The notes under the pieces are model-generated. The model ran no database searches. It was not told the DNA's origin and was given only the letters and a program-made list of their open reading frames with translations. This document shows, in pieces, positions 30,021 to 37,425 of a stretch of DNA of 37,425 nucleotides. Source of the stretch: an uncultured Alphaproteobacteria bacterium. Lineage in GTDB: Bacteria; Pseudomonadota; Alphaproteobacteria; Methylaequorales; Methylaequoraceae. The stretch lies in the NCBI GenBank assembly GCA_902579395.1, contig CACHGK010000010.1, forward strand, positions 1-37,425, given 5' to 3'. The position numbers were made by a program, and so were the translations under genes. Every line of letters begins with the position of its first letter. Within the stretch, counting starts at the first letter, position 1.

Positions 30021-31024
30021 TTAATTCTTTTAAACATTTTCCCGAACCAAAAAATCTCACCATTAGCATTTATATGAGTGCAATTAATTCTATATCTCAA
30101 ACCCAACTTGAGATTTGAAATTTTTAAAAGATTAAAATATTCATTATCTTCTTTAAAAAGGTTGGCATCATTATTAATAAAGCAGTTAATATTTTTCGAT
30201 GGAATTTTTGATTTGAAACTTAGAATAAAGTTATCAGCATTTAAAACTGTGTCGTTAAAATTTATCTGTTTTACCATTAGTGGTTTAGACTTGAGAATTA
30301 ATTTGAATCTACTTAAATTTCCAAATTCTTCATTTAAAGCAAATCTTGGAAGTCTGAATAAATTTTCATTTCTTGTAATATTTGATGAATGTTGAGAAAA
30401 AGCAATTTCGTAACTTAATTTTTTTACAATTTCTTCTATATTAATATTACTTTCTCCAAAAGGATAGGAGAGGATTTTTGGCTGAGGTCCTAGGTTTTTT
30501 TCAATAAGAGTTTGATTTTCAATAATATTCTGTTTGATCATATCGACTTCTTTATTTAAGAGACTTTGGTGGTTTTTTGTATGATTTAAAATTAGACCAT
30601 TGCTTTCAGATATATCCCTCAACATTTCCCAACTCATAAAATCTGATTTTTCATGATTTGAAACAAAATCCGTAGAGACAAAAATACTAAATGGTAGTTT
30701 TAATTTTTTTAGTATTGGGAATCCATGATCATAAAAGGATTTAAATGCATCATCAATCGTAATAAAAACTGATTTGTTTGGTATTTCTTTGCTATTTTTA
30801 AGAAAATCAACAAGTTTAGTTAATGGCAAGATTCTATAATTTTGATCTAATAAGTAATGAATATGTTCTTCAAAAACAGCTGAAGATATATTAGTATCAG
30901 GATATTTAAATTCATTGAATCTGTGGTACATCAATACTTTCAAATCTGGTTCAAGTGCTTGAATTAAAACGGGTGAAAAAATTATAGATATCGTTAGAAG
31001 AAATTTTATAATTACTTTACGCAT
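30017..31024 (-). CDS. Polysaccharide deacetylase (NodB-type) family protein
   Basis: A 335-residue exported protein. Residues 1-24 are a signal peptide (KFLLTISIIFSPVLIQA). The NodB fold shows VLMYHRFNE, the metal/catalytic motif FITIDDAFKSFYDHGFPIL near 90-108, NHTKNHQSL (second metal motif, H-x-x-x-H spacing) and LSYPFGESN. The likely substrate is a cell-wall or surface polysaccharide, N- or O-deacetylated in the periplasm. The start at 31024 is favoured over 31078 by the signal peptide. It overlaps the upstream dipeptidase gene by 8 bases, so both are probably one transcript concerned with the envelope. Confidence 0.85.
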   Translation of the reverse strand: MRKVIIKFLLTISIIFSPVLIQALEPDLKVLMYHRFNEFKYPDTNISSAVFEEHIHYLLDQNYRILPLTKLVDFLKNSKEIPNKSVFITIDDAFKSFYDHGFPILKKLKLPFSIFVSTDFVSNHEKSDFMSWEMLRDISESNGLILNHTKNHQSLLNKEVDMIKQNIIENQTLIEKNLGPQPKILSYPFGESNINIEEIVKKLSYEIAFSQHSSNITRNENLFRLPRFALNEEFGNLSRFKLILKSKPLMVKQINFNDTVLNADNFILSFKSKIPSKNINCFINNDANLFKEDNEYFNLLKISNLKLGLRYRINCTHINANGEIFWFGKMFKRIN

Positions 31025-31553
31025 CTTCAATAATTGGAAATTTTTTTGAATTGAATAGTTGATAATGCCACCATTCATTTCTGAAAAAATCCCAGCCAGC
31101 GTCAGTCATTATGCCTAATAATAATAATCTATTCTGATAAGATTTTTTTGAAATGTCTAGACAACCGTGATATGATAATCTAGAAAATTCATCAAATTCG
31201 GTGCCCATATCGAGATCCTCCCCTTTATCGTTTACTAGTGTTAAATCAACAGCAACGCCCCTTGAATGCGGAGATCCTTTATTTGGTGGTACGATGAAAT
31301 TTGGATCTGGCAAGCAATCCCATAATTTTTGTTGAACGGATGTAGGTCTGTAAGCATCAAAAATTTTAAGTCGCAAATTTTGTTTTTTAGCAATTTCAAC
31401 CGCTAGATTCAAGTGTTCATAAGCAATTTTGTGGATAAAACATTCGTCAGAAAAGTAAATTTTTTCATTAGTGAAATTATTATTTGACGAATACCTTAGG
31501 TCAATTAATACTTCAATATTTTTTTTGTTTACTTTGATAAGATTTTCATTCAT
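31017..31553 (-). CDS. D-alanyl-D-alanine dipeptidase, VanX/DdpX family
   Basis: A 178-residue zinc dipeptidase of peptidase family M15D. Family motifs are intact: IFDAYRP near residue 70-76, SPHSRGVAVD (zinc ligands H and D), and EWWHYQ (catalytic Glu and zinc His). No signal peptide is seen, so it acts in the cytoplasm on D-Ala-D-Ala, probably for turnover or recycling of peptidoglycan. Alternative ATGs at 31571 and 31565 exist; 31553 avoids overlap with the divergent tsaB start at 31570. Resistance to vancomycin is not implied because VanH/VanA partners are absent. Confidence 0.88.
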   Translation of the reverse strand: MNENLIKVNKKNIEVLIDLRYSSNNNFTNEKIYFSDECFIHKIAYEHLNLAVEIAKKQNLRLKIFDAYRPTSVQQKLWDCLPDPNFIVPPNKGSPHSRGVAVDLTLVNDKGEDLDMGTEFDEFSRLSYHGCLDISKKSYQNRLLLLGIMTDAGWDFFRNEWWHYQLFNSKKFPIIEDA

Positions 31554-31569
31554 TTTAAGAAACATCACC

Positions 31570-32208
31570 ATGTTATCATTATCAATTTTTAGTTCAAGTC
31601 AAAGAATTTCAGTTGCTCTATACATAAATGAGAATTTAGATTTGTATCAAGAAAAGATAATTGATAGTAATAAAATTGACTCAATTTTTTTACTTTTGAA
31701 AAAAATATTGTACAAAAATCCTAAGAAAATAGAAAAAATTTTTTTTTCTTCTGGCCCAGGAAGCTATACAGCATTAAGGTCAATTAAAGCAATAGCGCAA
31801 GGATTGTCTGCAATCTCTAATGCAAAAATAATTACAGCAACCGAATTTGAGATCTATTTAAGCAATTTAAGAAATATTGAAAAGAATTCTGTAGTTTTCT
31901 TTTCAAGTTTTAAAAACTTTTTCTATCAATACTATAAGTATGATGACAACAAATACAAATTTTCTGCTGATTATTTAAGTGGAAGCATAGATGAGGTAAG
32001 AAAATTTATAACTGATAAAAGAATGAATGAGAAAAAAAATTTAGTGGTAACTACAAATTCAAAAGATTATAAATTAATTAAAAATAAAACTAATTTTGAA
32101 AAAATAGTAATTTGTAATCCTAGTGCAAAAAAATTGGCTGAAGCTGTATTTAGTGGTTACGGAAATTCTAGTAAAGAAATATTATATCATCATACCTATT
32201 ATGAATAA
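31570..32208 (+). CDS. tsaB: tRNA threonylcarbamoyladenosine protein TsaB
   Basis: A 212-residue ASKHA-fold partner of TsaD needed for the t6A modification of ANN-decoding tRNAs. The hallmark SSGPGSYTALRSIKAIAQGL matches the family GPGSFTGLR-x-G-x-A-x-A-G-L, and LSIFSSSQRISVALY corresponds to the opening strand, though the usual D-T-S is replaced. The start at 31570 is chosen because upstream codons lie over the divergent dipeptidase gene and do not resemble TsaB. It overlaps rimI by 8 bases, the usual tsaB-rimI pairing. Confidence 0.9.
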   Translation: MLSLSIFSSSQRISVALYINENLDLYQEKIIDSNKIDSIFLLLKKILYKNPKKIEKIFFSSGPGSYTALRSIKAIAQGLSAISNAKIITATEFEIYLSNLRNIEKNSVVFFSSFKNFFYQYYKYDDNKYKFSADYLSGSIDEVRKFITDKRMNEKKNLVVTTNSKDYKLIKNKTNFEKIVICNPSAKKLAEAVFSGYGNSSKEILYHHTYYE

Positions 32209-32662
32209 AAAAAATTTTAGAGACATTATAGAAAATGATTCAGAGGAAATTTTCGAGTTGCAAAATAGATATATTACGGATTTTGGCAATAATATTTGGA
32301 AGTCAGATGAATTAAAAATTTCAGTCAAGAATAGAGTTTTTGAAGGAAATGTTTTTTTAACTGATAATAAAATAGCAGGTTTCTGTTTCTTTAAGGAGAT
32401 TGACGATTACATTGAAATTTATTCAATCTTTGTTGAACCCAATTTTAGGAAAAAAGGTGTGGCCAAGCGCTTTATAAAACATTGTATAGAATTTTGTAAA
32501 AAAAGAAAGTTAAGTAAAATAATTTTAGATGTTAATGAAGAAAATTTTAAAGCTATAAATTTCTATAAAAAAAATAATTTTCTATTTTGTGGTAAAAGGA
32601 AGAATTATTACAAATATTTAGAAAAGTTCTATGATTCATTAACAATGCAATTAATATTGTGA
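32201..32662 (+). CDS. rimI: GNAT acetyltransferase, RimI-like
   Basis: A 153-residue GNAT enzyme. The acetyl-CoA loop is VEPNFRKKGVAKRFIKHCIEFCKKR, matching the R/Q-x-x-G-x-G/A signature with A in the last position, and it is followed by LDVNEENFKAINFYKKNNF, typical of RimI. Location directly after tsaB supports RimI, the ribosomal protein S18 alanine acetyltransferase, though substrate cannot be proven. The start at 32201 is inside the last codons of tsaB. Confidence 0.85.
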   Translation: MNKKNFRDIIENDSEEIFELQNRYITDFGNNIWKSDELKISVKNRVFEGNVFLTDNKIAGFCFFKEIDDYIEIYSIFVEPNFRKKGVAKRFIKHCIEFCKKRKLSKIILDVNEENFKAINFYKKNNFLFCGKRKNYYKYLEKFYDSLTMQLIL

Positions 32663-32669
32663 CGATAAA

Positions 32670-32882
32670 TTAGTTTAAGTGAATTTCAAAAATATTATCT
32701 TTTTTTTCAGTTACTGTTAACTCAAAATTTTTTTTCAAACTATTTTGTAGCATACTAAAATCTTTTTTACCTTTTACGAGAATGATTATTTTATCTTCTT
32801 TATTTTCTTTAATAAATTCTTTTGTTTTTAAGAAACCCATCGGGCATTCTTCGTTTGTAATATCTAAAACTTTTTTTTTCAT
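32670..32882 (-). CDS. TusA/SirA-like sulfurtransferase-type protein
   Basis: A 70-residue protein with the TusA fold pattern: a strand (KVLDITN), the conserved Cys-Pro C13-P14 in EECPMGFLKTKEFI, a helix, then two more strands. TusA-like proteins carry persulfide sulfur on this Cys, for tRNA thiolation or other sulfur transfer. It lies alone on the minus strand, convergent with rimI (7-bp gap) and divergent from fur, so context does not identify the sulfur acceptor. Confidence 0.75.
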   Translation of the reverse strand: MKKKVLDITNEECPMGFLKTKEFIKENKEDKIIILVKGKKDFSMLQNSLKKNFELTVTEKKDNIFEIHLN

Positions 32883-32984
32883 TTAATCTTTAAATATGAT
32901 ATATATACCATAGAGTTGATTTGATTTCATGCACTCATTTATGTTATGTATTAAAAGTTTAACAACACTCAATTTAAAGGGTAA

Positions 32985-33404
32985 ATGAAAACATTGTTGG
33001 AGAAATGTCAAATGCTTGGACTAAAAATGACTGAGCAAAGAAAGATAATTGTAAAAGTGTTATCAGAATCTAGTGATCATCCAGATGTTGAATTGGTCCA
33101 TAAAAGAGCATCAAAAATAGATAAAAGAATTGGAATCGCAACTGTTTACAGAACAATAAAATTATTTGAAGATAATAATTTATTAGAAAAACATGAATTC
33201 AAAGGATATAGCTCGAGATATGAGACCGTTCGAGAAAACCATCATCACTTAATCGATATTAGAAGTGGTAGAGTAAAAGAATTCAGAAATACACTTGTGG
33301 ATGCAATGCAAAAACAAGTTGCTAAAGAAATGGGATTCCAATTAGTAGATTATAGGTTAGAATTATATGCCATTCCAATTAAGAATAAAAGATCAAAAAA
33401 ATAA
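32985..33404 (+). CDS. fur: Ferric uptake regulator family protein (Fur/Mur)
   Basis: A 139-residue Fur-family metalloregulator. A winged-helix region spans about 12-80 (TEQRKIIVKVL, then RIGIATVYRTIKLFEDNNLL). The metal-sensing motif is HHH at 86-88 in ENHHHLIDI, followed by the C-terminal dimerisation part. The two CxxC zinc pairs of some Fur proteins are missing (only C8 is present), which is common in alphaproteobacterial Fur/Mur. It may respond to iron or manganese. Its last 38 bases overlap the second OlsB-like gene in another frame. Confidence 0.92.
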   Translation: MKTLLEKCQMLGLKMTEQRKIIVKVLSESSDHPDVELVHKRASKIDKRIGIATVYRTIKLFEDNNLLEKHEFKGYSSRYETVRENHHHLIDIRSGRVKEFRNTLVDAMQKQVAKEMGFQLVDYRLELYAIPIKNKRSKK

Positions 33405-34320
33405 ACTAAATCAGTTAAGTATCTCAAAAATTGATAGACTTATATCTATGATAAATAAAGTTAAATTTGTGGCAAAAAATGTAATATACGTGAAGAATTG
33501 GTCTAATAAAGATGAGAATATTCTTTATAAATCTAAAGTAAGCAAGTCTTATGTTAAATATCCAAGATATTTCGATATAAACTTCAGTAATTTCTCTATC
33601 AGGGTTATAAATGATTCTCATCCTCTAATGGAAAAGGTTAAACTGCTGAGACAAAAGAGTTTTTTTGAGAAATCAAATGATAACGAAATCGACTCTGATG
33701 AGTTTGATCAACTTTGTGATCATTTGGTTGTGGTTGATAAGTCTGTCTCAGAAAACTTTGTGGTTGGAACTTATAGATTACTCTTAAAGCCAAAGTTTAT
33801 AAAAAATCAAAAATTTTATAGCCAATCAGAATTTGATATATCCAATCTACTAAATGAGAAAGAATCTACACTCCTTGAGGCTGGAAGGTCATGTGTACAT
33901 AAAAATTATAGAGATGGAAGAATTATAAAGCTTTTGTGGAGAGGTCTGGCTACCTATATTATTAACAATCAAGTTGATTTGATATTTGGATGTGCAAGTT
34001 TCCCCTCCTGCAATTATAAATTATTTGAAAATCAACTCTCTTATCTTTCTCATTTTCATAGACCTCCTTATTTTTTAGATACAACACCAATTGATGAACT
34101 TAGAGCAGACTTTAAAATAACTAAAAAAGAAGTGTTAAATTCGGAAGAAGAATTCAGAAAACTACCTCCCTTAATTAAAGCATACATAAGAGTTGGAGCA
34201 TGGGTTGGGACCGGTGCAATAGTTGACTCTAAATTTAATACAACTGATGTATTGATAATTTTAAACTCAAAAAAAATTTTAAAAAGATATGCTCAGCTTT
34301 CTTTTCAAAAGTTAGAATAA
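33367..34320 (+). CDS. OlsB-like GNAT acyltransferase (hemolysin-like; copy 2)
   Basis: A 317-residue paralogue of the protein at 3366-4316. The shared core includes KVKFVAKNVIYV, DSDEFDQLCDHLVVVDKSVS, LLEAGRSCVHKNYRDGRIIK, LLWRGLATYI, FGCASFPS, EEFRKLPPLIKAYIRVGA and FNTTDVLIIL. The start at 33367 lies inside fur (38-base overlap). It is supported because the N-terminal residues MPFQLRIKDQ align with MRFRLKKNNQ of copy 1 at nearly the same distance from KVKFVAKN; an internal ATG at 33448 is the alternative. The position between fur and plsC-miaB-phoH suggests this is the ancestral, housekeeping copy. Ornithine-type lipid synthesis is the family role; substrate is not proven. Confidence 0.84.
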   Translation: MPFQLRIKDQKNKLNQLSISKIDRLISMINKVKFVAKNVIYVKNWSNKDENILYKSKVSKSYVKYPRYFDINFSNFSIRVINDSHPLMEKVKLLRQKSFFEKSNDNEIDSDEFDQLCDHLVVVDKSVSENFVVGTYRLLLKPKFIKNQKFYSQSEFDISNLLNEKESTLLEAGRSCVHKNYRDGRIIKLLWRGLATYIINNQVDLIFGCASFPSCNYKLFENQLSYLSHFHRPPYFLDTTPIDELRADFKITKKEVLNSEEEFRKLPPLIKAYIRVGAWVGTGAIVDSKFNTTDVLIILNSKKILKRYAQLSFQKLE

Positions 34321-35138
34321 TGCTTTACTCTCCAATTTTATCATTACTAAGATTTTTAGTTTTCATTCCATGGGTAGTTGTTATGGCCTCAATGCACGCT
34401 TTAACTAGGCTTTTTTCAAAAAGATTTTTCTTTATATTTTACAGATTATTATTCATGGGTGCTATTAAAATATTTGGAATCAAAGTAAATATTTTTGGGA
34501 AAGCAACTAAGAAGAATGTTTTATTTATTTCTAATCACATATCTTATTTAGATATATTCGTTTTAGGTTCTTCAATAAACGCAATTTTTATAGCTAAGTC
34601 CGAAATAAGAGACTGGCCATTGATCAACAAATTAGCTGGAATTGGTAAAACGATATTCGTAGAAAGAACAAATAAAAATACAGTTCGAAGCCAAATGAAA
34701 ATTATTGAAGAAAATATGATTAATGGATTCAATGTGATATTATTTCCCGAGGGAACATCAAGTGATGGATCAAAAGTTTTAGATTTTAAAAGCTCTTTAT
34801 TTGAAATAGTGAATGCCCAAGGTTTAGCTAATTATTATGTTCAGCCAATTTCAATTTCTTACAGCAAACTTGATGGACTTCCTTTGGATAAAATTTTTAG
34901 ACCTTTTCTTGCATGGTTTGGAGGAATGGATTTGATTTCACATGCATGGAAATTTTTGGGATTGGGTTTAAGTGAAGTAAATCTTCATTTTCATGATTCG
35001 AAAAAATTTTCTTCCTTTATAGATAGGAAACGTGCATGTAGATTTTGTTACGAAAAAATTTCTAATCAGGTAATTAATAATTATCGCTCATTAGAAATTG
35101 ATGATAAAATTAAATTATATGAATTTAAATTCTTGTAA
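34320..35138 (+). CDS. Lysophospholipid/lyso-ornithine-lipid acyltransferase, PlsC family (copy 2)
   Basis: A 272-residue paralogue of the protein at 2548-3366, with the same total length and the same positions for key motifs: NHISYLD with H73/D78 and FPEGTSSDG at 142-150. An N-terminal membrane segment covers about 10-30, and FRPFLAWFGGMDL and HAWKFLGLGLSEV are shared late blocks. The ATG shares one base with the stop of the OlsB-like gene, exactly as in copy 1. It is followed by miaB after 29 bases, the familiar alphaproteobacterial order plsC-miaB-phoH. Confidence 0.88.
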   Translation: MLYSPILSLLRFLVFIPWVVVMASMHALTRLFSKRFFFIFYRLLFMGAIKIFGIKVNIFGKATKKNVLFISNHISYLDIFVLGSSINAIFIAKSEIRDWPLINKLAGIGKTIFVERTNKNTVRSQMKIIEENMINGFNVILFPEGTSSDGSKVLDFKSSLFEIVNAQGLANYYVQPISISYSKLDGLPLDKIFRPFLAWFGGMDLISHAWKFLGLGLSEVNLHFHDSKKFSSFIDRKRACRFCYEKISNQVINNYRSLEIDDKIKLYEFKFL

Positions 35139-35167
35139 TAAAAAAAAAATAATTTAATTATTTATTA

Positions 35168-36496
35168 ATGAATCGATCTTTTTTTATTAAGACATATGGC
35201 TGCCAGATGAATGAATATGATTCTGAAAAGCTAAATGATCTTTTAAAATTTAGCGGTTACGAACAGACCTCAAACTTTGAGAATTCTGATATTGCTATTC
35301 TTAACACTTGCCATATAAGAGAAAAAGCCTCTGAAAAGCTCTACTCAGACCTAGGAAGACTTTCAGCATTTAAAGAAAATAAAAAAAAAATTGGGAAGAA
35401 AATGCATATCATTGTAACGGGTTGTGTTGCACAAGCAGAAGGCGACGAAATTTTAAAAAGGAATAAGAGTGTTGATTTTGTTTTTGGACCTCAAAATTTT
35501 CACGAATTACCAAAAATATTAAAAAAAAAAAAAGCAAAAAAGATACATAATAATTTCTTATATGAAGAAAAGTTCAAGTCTTTTTCTCTATCATCTGAAA
35601 AAAATGTTAGTAAATTGATAACTATTCAAGAAGGCTGTGACAAATTTTGCTCATTTTGTGTCGTTCCTTACACTAGAGGCAAAGAATTTTCAAGAACGGT
35701 TGAAGATATTTATGCTGAAGCAAGAAGCTTAGTCGAAAATGGGGCTAAAGAGATTATAATGCTTGGTCAAAATGTCAGTTCTTACAAATCTAGTGTTATT
35801 AAATCCGGAAAAGATCAAAATGTTTTTTTAGGAGAATTATGTCGGATTTTGTCAAAAATAGATGGATTAAAAAGAATAAGATACCTCACATCTCATCCAA
35901 TTGACATAAATGAAGAACTAATCGATGAACACAAACAAAATACAAAACTAATGCCTTTTTTACATCTTCCAATTCAATCAGGATCTAATAAAATTTTAAA
36001 AAGTATGAATAGAAAACATACCAGAGAATTTTATCTAGGCTTAATAAAAAAGATTAAGGGCAAGGTGAAAAATATGGCATTCTCATCCGATTTTATTGTT
36101 GGCTATCCTGGAGAAAGTGACAATGATTTTGAAGAAACATTAGACTTGATTGAAAAAGTCAAGTTCGCTAGCTCATATTCATTTAAATACTCTGCTCGCC
36201 CAGGGACTCCGTCCTCCATAAAAAAATGCATTGACGATAATATAGCCAATAAAAGACTAAAAAAAATTCAACAAACACTTAACGCACAGCAGAGGGAATT
36301 CAATATTTCCTTCTTAAGTGACACGGTAGAAGTTTTATTCTCTAATAAAGGAAAGAAAAATAATCAATTCGTAGGAAGAACTCCTCATCTTCAGCCTGTA
36401 CATGTTTTTTCAAAAGAAAATATTATTGGAAAAATATTAAGAGTTAAGATTGAAAGATTAACTTCTTTTTCCTTTCACGGAAATTTAATTACATAA
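35168..36496 (+). CDS. miaB: tRNA-2-methylthio-N6-dimethylallyladenosine synthase MiaB
   Basis: A 442-residue radical-SAM methylthiotransferase acting on i6A37 of tRNA. The N-terminal UPF0004 domain binds one 4Fe-4S cluster with C12, C48 and C86. The radical-SAM cluster ligands are C157, C161 and C164 in EGCDKFCSFCVVPYTRG. A TRAM domain ends the protein (about 380-440). A 13-A tract at 35521-35533 encodes part of the Lys run at about residues 119-122 and is a slippage-prone site. It precedes phoH with an 8-base gap. Confidence 0.97.
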   Translation: MNRSFFIKTYGCQMNEYDSEKLNDLLKFSGYEQTSNFENSDIAILNTCHIREKASEKLYSDLGRLSAFKENKKKIGKKMHIIVTGCVAQAEGDEILKRNKSVDFVFGPQNFHELPKILKKKKAKKIHNNFLYEEKFKSFSLSSEKNVSKLITIQEGCDKFCSFCVVPYTRGKEFSRTVEDIYAEARSLVENGAKEIIMLGQNVSSYKSSVIKSGKDQNVFLGELCRILSKIDGLKRIRYLTSHPIDINEELIDEHKQNTKLMPFLHLPIQSGSNKILKSMNRKHTREFYLGLIKKIKGKVKNMAFSSDFIVGYPGESDNDFEETLDLIEKVKFASSYSFKYSARPGTPSSIKKCIDDNIANKRLKKIQQTLNAQQREFNISFLSDTVEVLFSNKGKKNNQFVGRTPHLQPVHVFSKENIIGKILRVKIERLTSFSFHGNLIT

Positions 36497-36504
36497 GGAA
36501 AAAC

Positions 36505-37425
36505 TTGAAGAAAAAAATAAAAAAAGAATTAAATGTTTTCTCAAAGACAATTTCATTTAATGATAATACAGTTCTACCTTTGATATATGGAGAACATGAT
36601 AAATTTTTAAAATTAATAGAAAAAAACATGTCTGTTTCAATCTTGACAAGAGGTAATTTTCTGAAAGTAAGTGGTGAAATTAATGCAGTAAAAGTGACGA
36701 CTAAATTACTCGAAAATTTGTTTGGAAATGCACTGAAAAATAACTTTATAGATGAGGGTGAAGTGCTCGGTATGATAAATTTATATAAAGATTCATCACG
36801 AAGCCAAATAAGCAAAGTTCAAGAAATCAATGATTCTAGTTTTACTGCAGGAAGAAAGCTGATTAAACCAAGATCAAAAAAGCAGATAGATTATTTCAAT
36901 TTAGTACGACAAAAAAATTTAGTTTTTTGCTGCGGACCAGCTGGTACAGGGAAAACTTATCTTGCAGTTGCTTTTGCAGTTTCAATGCTTAAATCTGGTC
37001 AAATTGATAAAATAATATTATCTAGACCAGCAGTAGAAGCTGGAGAAAGACTTGGGTTTCTTCCTGGTGATCTAAAGGAAAAGATTGATCCATATTTGCG
37101 ACCACTTTATGATGCTCTTAATGATATGCTGTCATTTTCTGAGGTATTAAAAAAAATTGATAGCGGATTGATTGAGATTGCTCCGCTTGCTTTTATGAGA
37201 GGTAGAACACTATCGAATTCTCTAATTATCTTAGATGAATCTCAAAACACAACGGCTGTTCAAATGAAAATGTTTCTGACTAGGTTGGGAGAAAATTCTA
37301 AGATGATAGTTAATGGTGATCTTTCTCAAGTTGACCTCCCATCAGGTATAAAATCTGGGTTGAGAGAATCGATAAAGATTCTCAAAGATATTGATGACAT
37401 TGGATTTATTGAGTTTAGTGAAAAA
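36505..37425 (+). CDS. phoH: PhoH family ATPase (partial, cut by window end)
   Basis: An open frame of 307 codons with a TTG start runs off the end of the window. The start is supported by AAGGAA 5 bases upstream and by a position 8 bases after the miaB stop; no in-frame ATG occurs until well inside the conserved region. The protein shows an N-terminal KH-like part (INAVKVTTKLLENLF), Walker A in FCCGPAGTGKTYLAVA (about residues 142-157), the SRPAVEAGERLGFLPGDL block and Walker B LIILDESQNTT. This is the alphaproteobacterial miaB-phoH(-ybeY) order. Despite the name, PhoH here is likely an RNA-linked ATPase, not a phosphate regulator. About 20-40 C-terminal residues are missing. Confidence 0.95.
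   Translation, partial: MKKKIKKELNVFSKTISFNDNTVLPLIYGEHDKFLKLIEKNMSVSILTRGNFLKVSGEINAVKVTTKLLENLFGNALKNNFIDEGEVLGMINLYKDSSRSQISKVQEINDSSFTAGRKLIKPRSKKQIDYFNLVRQKNLVFCCGPAGTGKTYLAVAFAVSMLKSGQIDKIILSRPAVEAGERLGFLPGDLKEKIDPYLRPLYDALNDMLSFSEVLKKIDSGLIEIAPLAFMRGRTLSNSLIILDESQNTTAVQMKMFLTRLGENSKMIVNGDLSQVDLPSGIKSGLRESIKILKDIDDIGFIEFSEK

Noticed and set aside
31017-31553. Vancomycin resistance gene
   Set aside because: VanX-family dipeptidases are common in Gram-negative bacteria for peptidoglycan turnover; no VanH or VanA-type ligase is present.

Overview
The window looks like chromosomal DNA of a marine alphaproteobacterium with a very AT-rich genome (roughly 30% GC by eye, many poly-A/T runs, short gaps, overlapping genes). 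The right half is alphaproteobacterial in content and order: mutS, glnD, murJ, trpS, ..., nfuA, ..., tsaB, rimI, fur, an acyltransferase pair, miaB, phoH. The style recalls oligotrophic groups such as SAR11, HIMB59 or AEGEAN-169, but I cannot assign a taxon from sequence alone. I see no rRNA, tRNA, CRISPR, transposase or phage structural gene.

Left half (about 1-18550): this reads as a phosphate-limitation island. It holds a PhoA-type alkaline phosphatase, a DUF616 glycosyltransferase, an OlsB-like/PlsC-like acyltransferase pair, and a Pycsar-type transmembrane protein (DUF5706/PycTM). Next is a minus-strand operon reading gapdh, arsJ, ppk, ppx (arsenate detoxification plus polyphosphate metabolism). 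A small regulatory module follows: a Lys-rich coiled-coil protein, a small hypothetical, an HTH repressor and a Fae-like protein, with three near-palindromic operator-like sites. Then come a PlcP-like phospholipase, a glycosyltransferase fused to diacylglycerol kinase, an OprO/OprP-type porin and a PhoR-like kinase. A 19-bp Pho-box-like motif (best copies TTGTCATAAAACTGTAACA and TTGTCATAAAGTTGTAACA) precedes several of these units, suggesting one PhoB regulon.

Taken together, the island could import phosphate (porin), release it from esters (PhoA), strip it from phospholipids (PlcP) and rebuild membranes with glycolipid or aminolipid (Agt, OlsB/OlsA). It could also recycle diacylglycerol (DgkA), bank phosphate as polyphosphate (Ppk/Ppx) and expel arsenate that enters as a phosphate mimic (GAPDH/ArsJ). 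These roles come from known families; the joint regulation is inference.

Right half (18593-37425): mostly plus-strand housekeeping genes with very tight spacing. mutS, glnD, murJ, trpS, a TauE/SafE permease, a TIGR02186 membrane protein and a UspA protein form a near-continuous run, followed by nfuA and a Bax-like glucosaminidase. A minus-strand pair (D-Ala-D-Ala dipeptidase and polysaccharide deacetylase) converges on the glucosaminidase. tsaB, rimI, a minus-strand TusA-like gene, fur, a second OlsB-like/PlsC-like pair, miaB and a phoH cut by the window end complete the region. The two acyltransferase pairs, about 29 kb apart and in opposite orientation, are close paralogues that keep the same 1-nt stop/start overlap.
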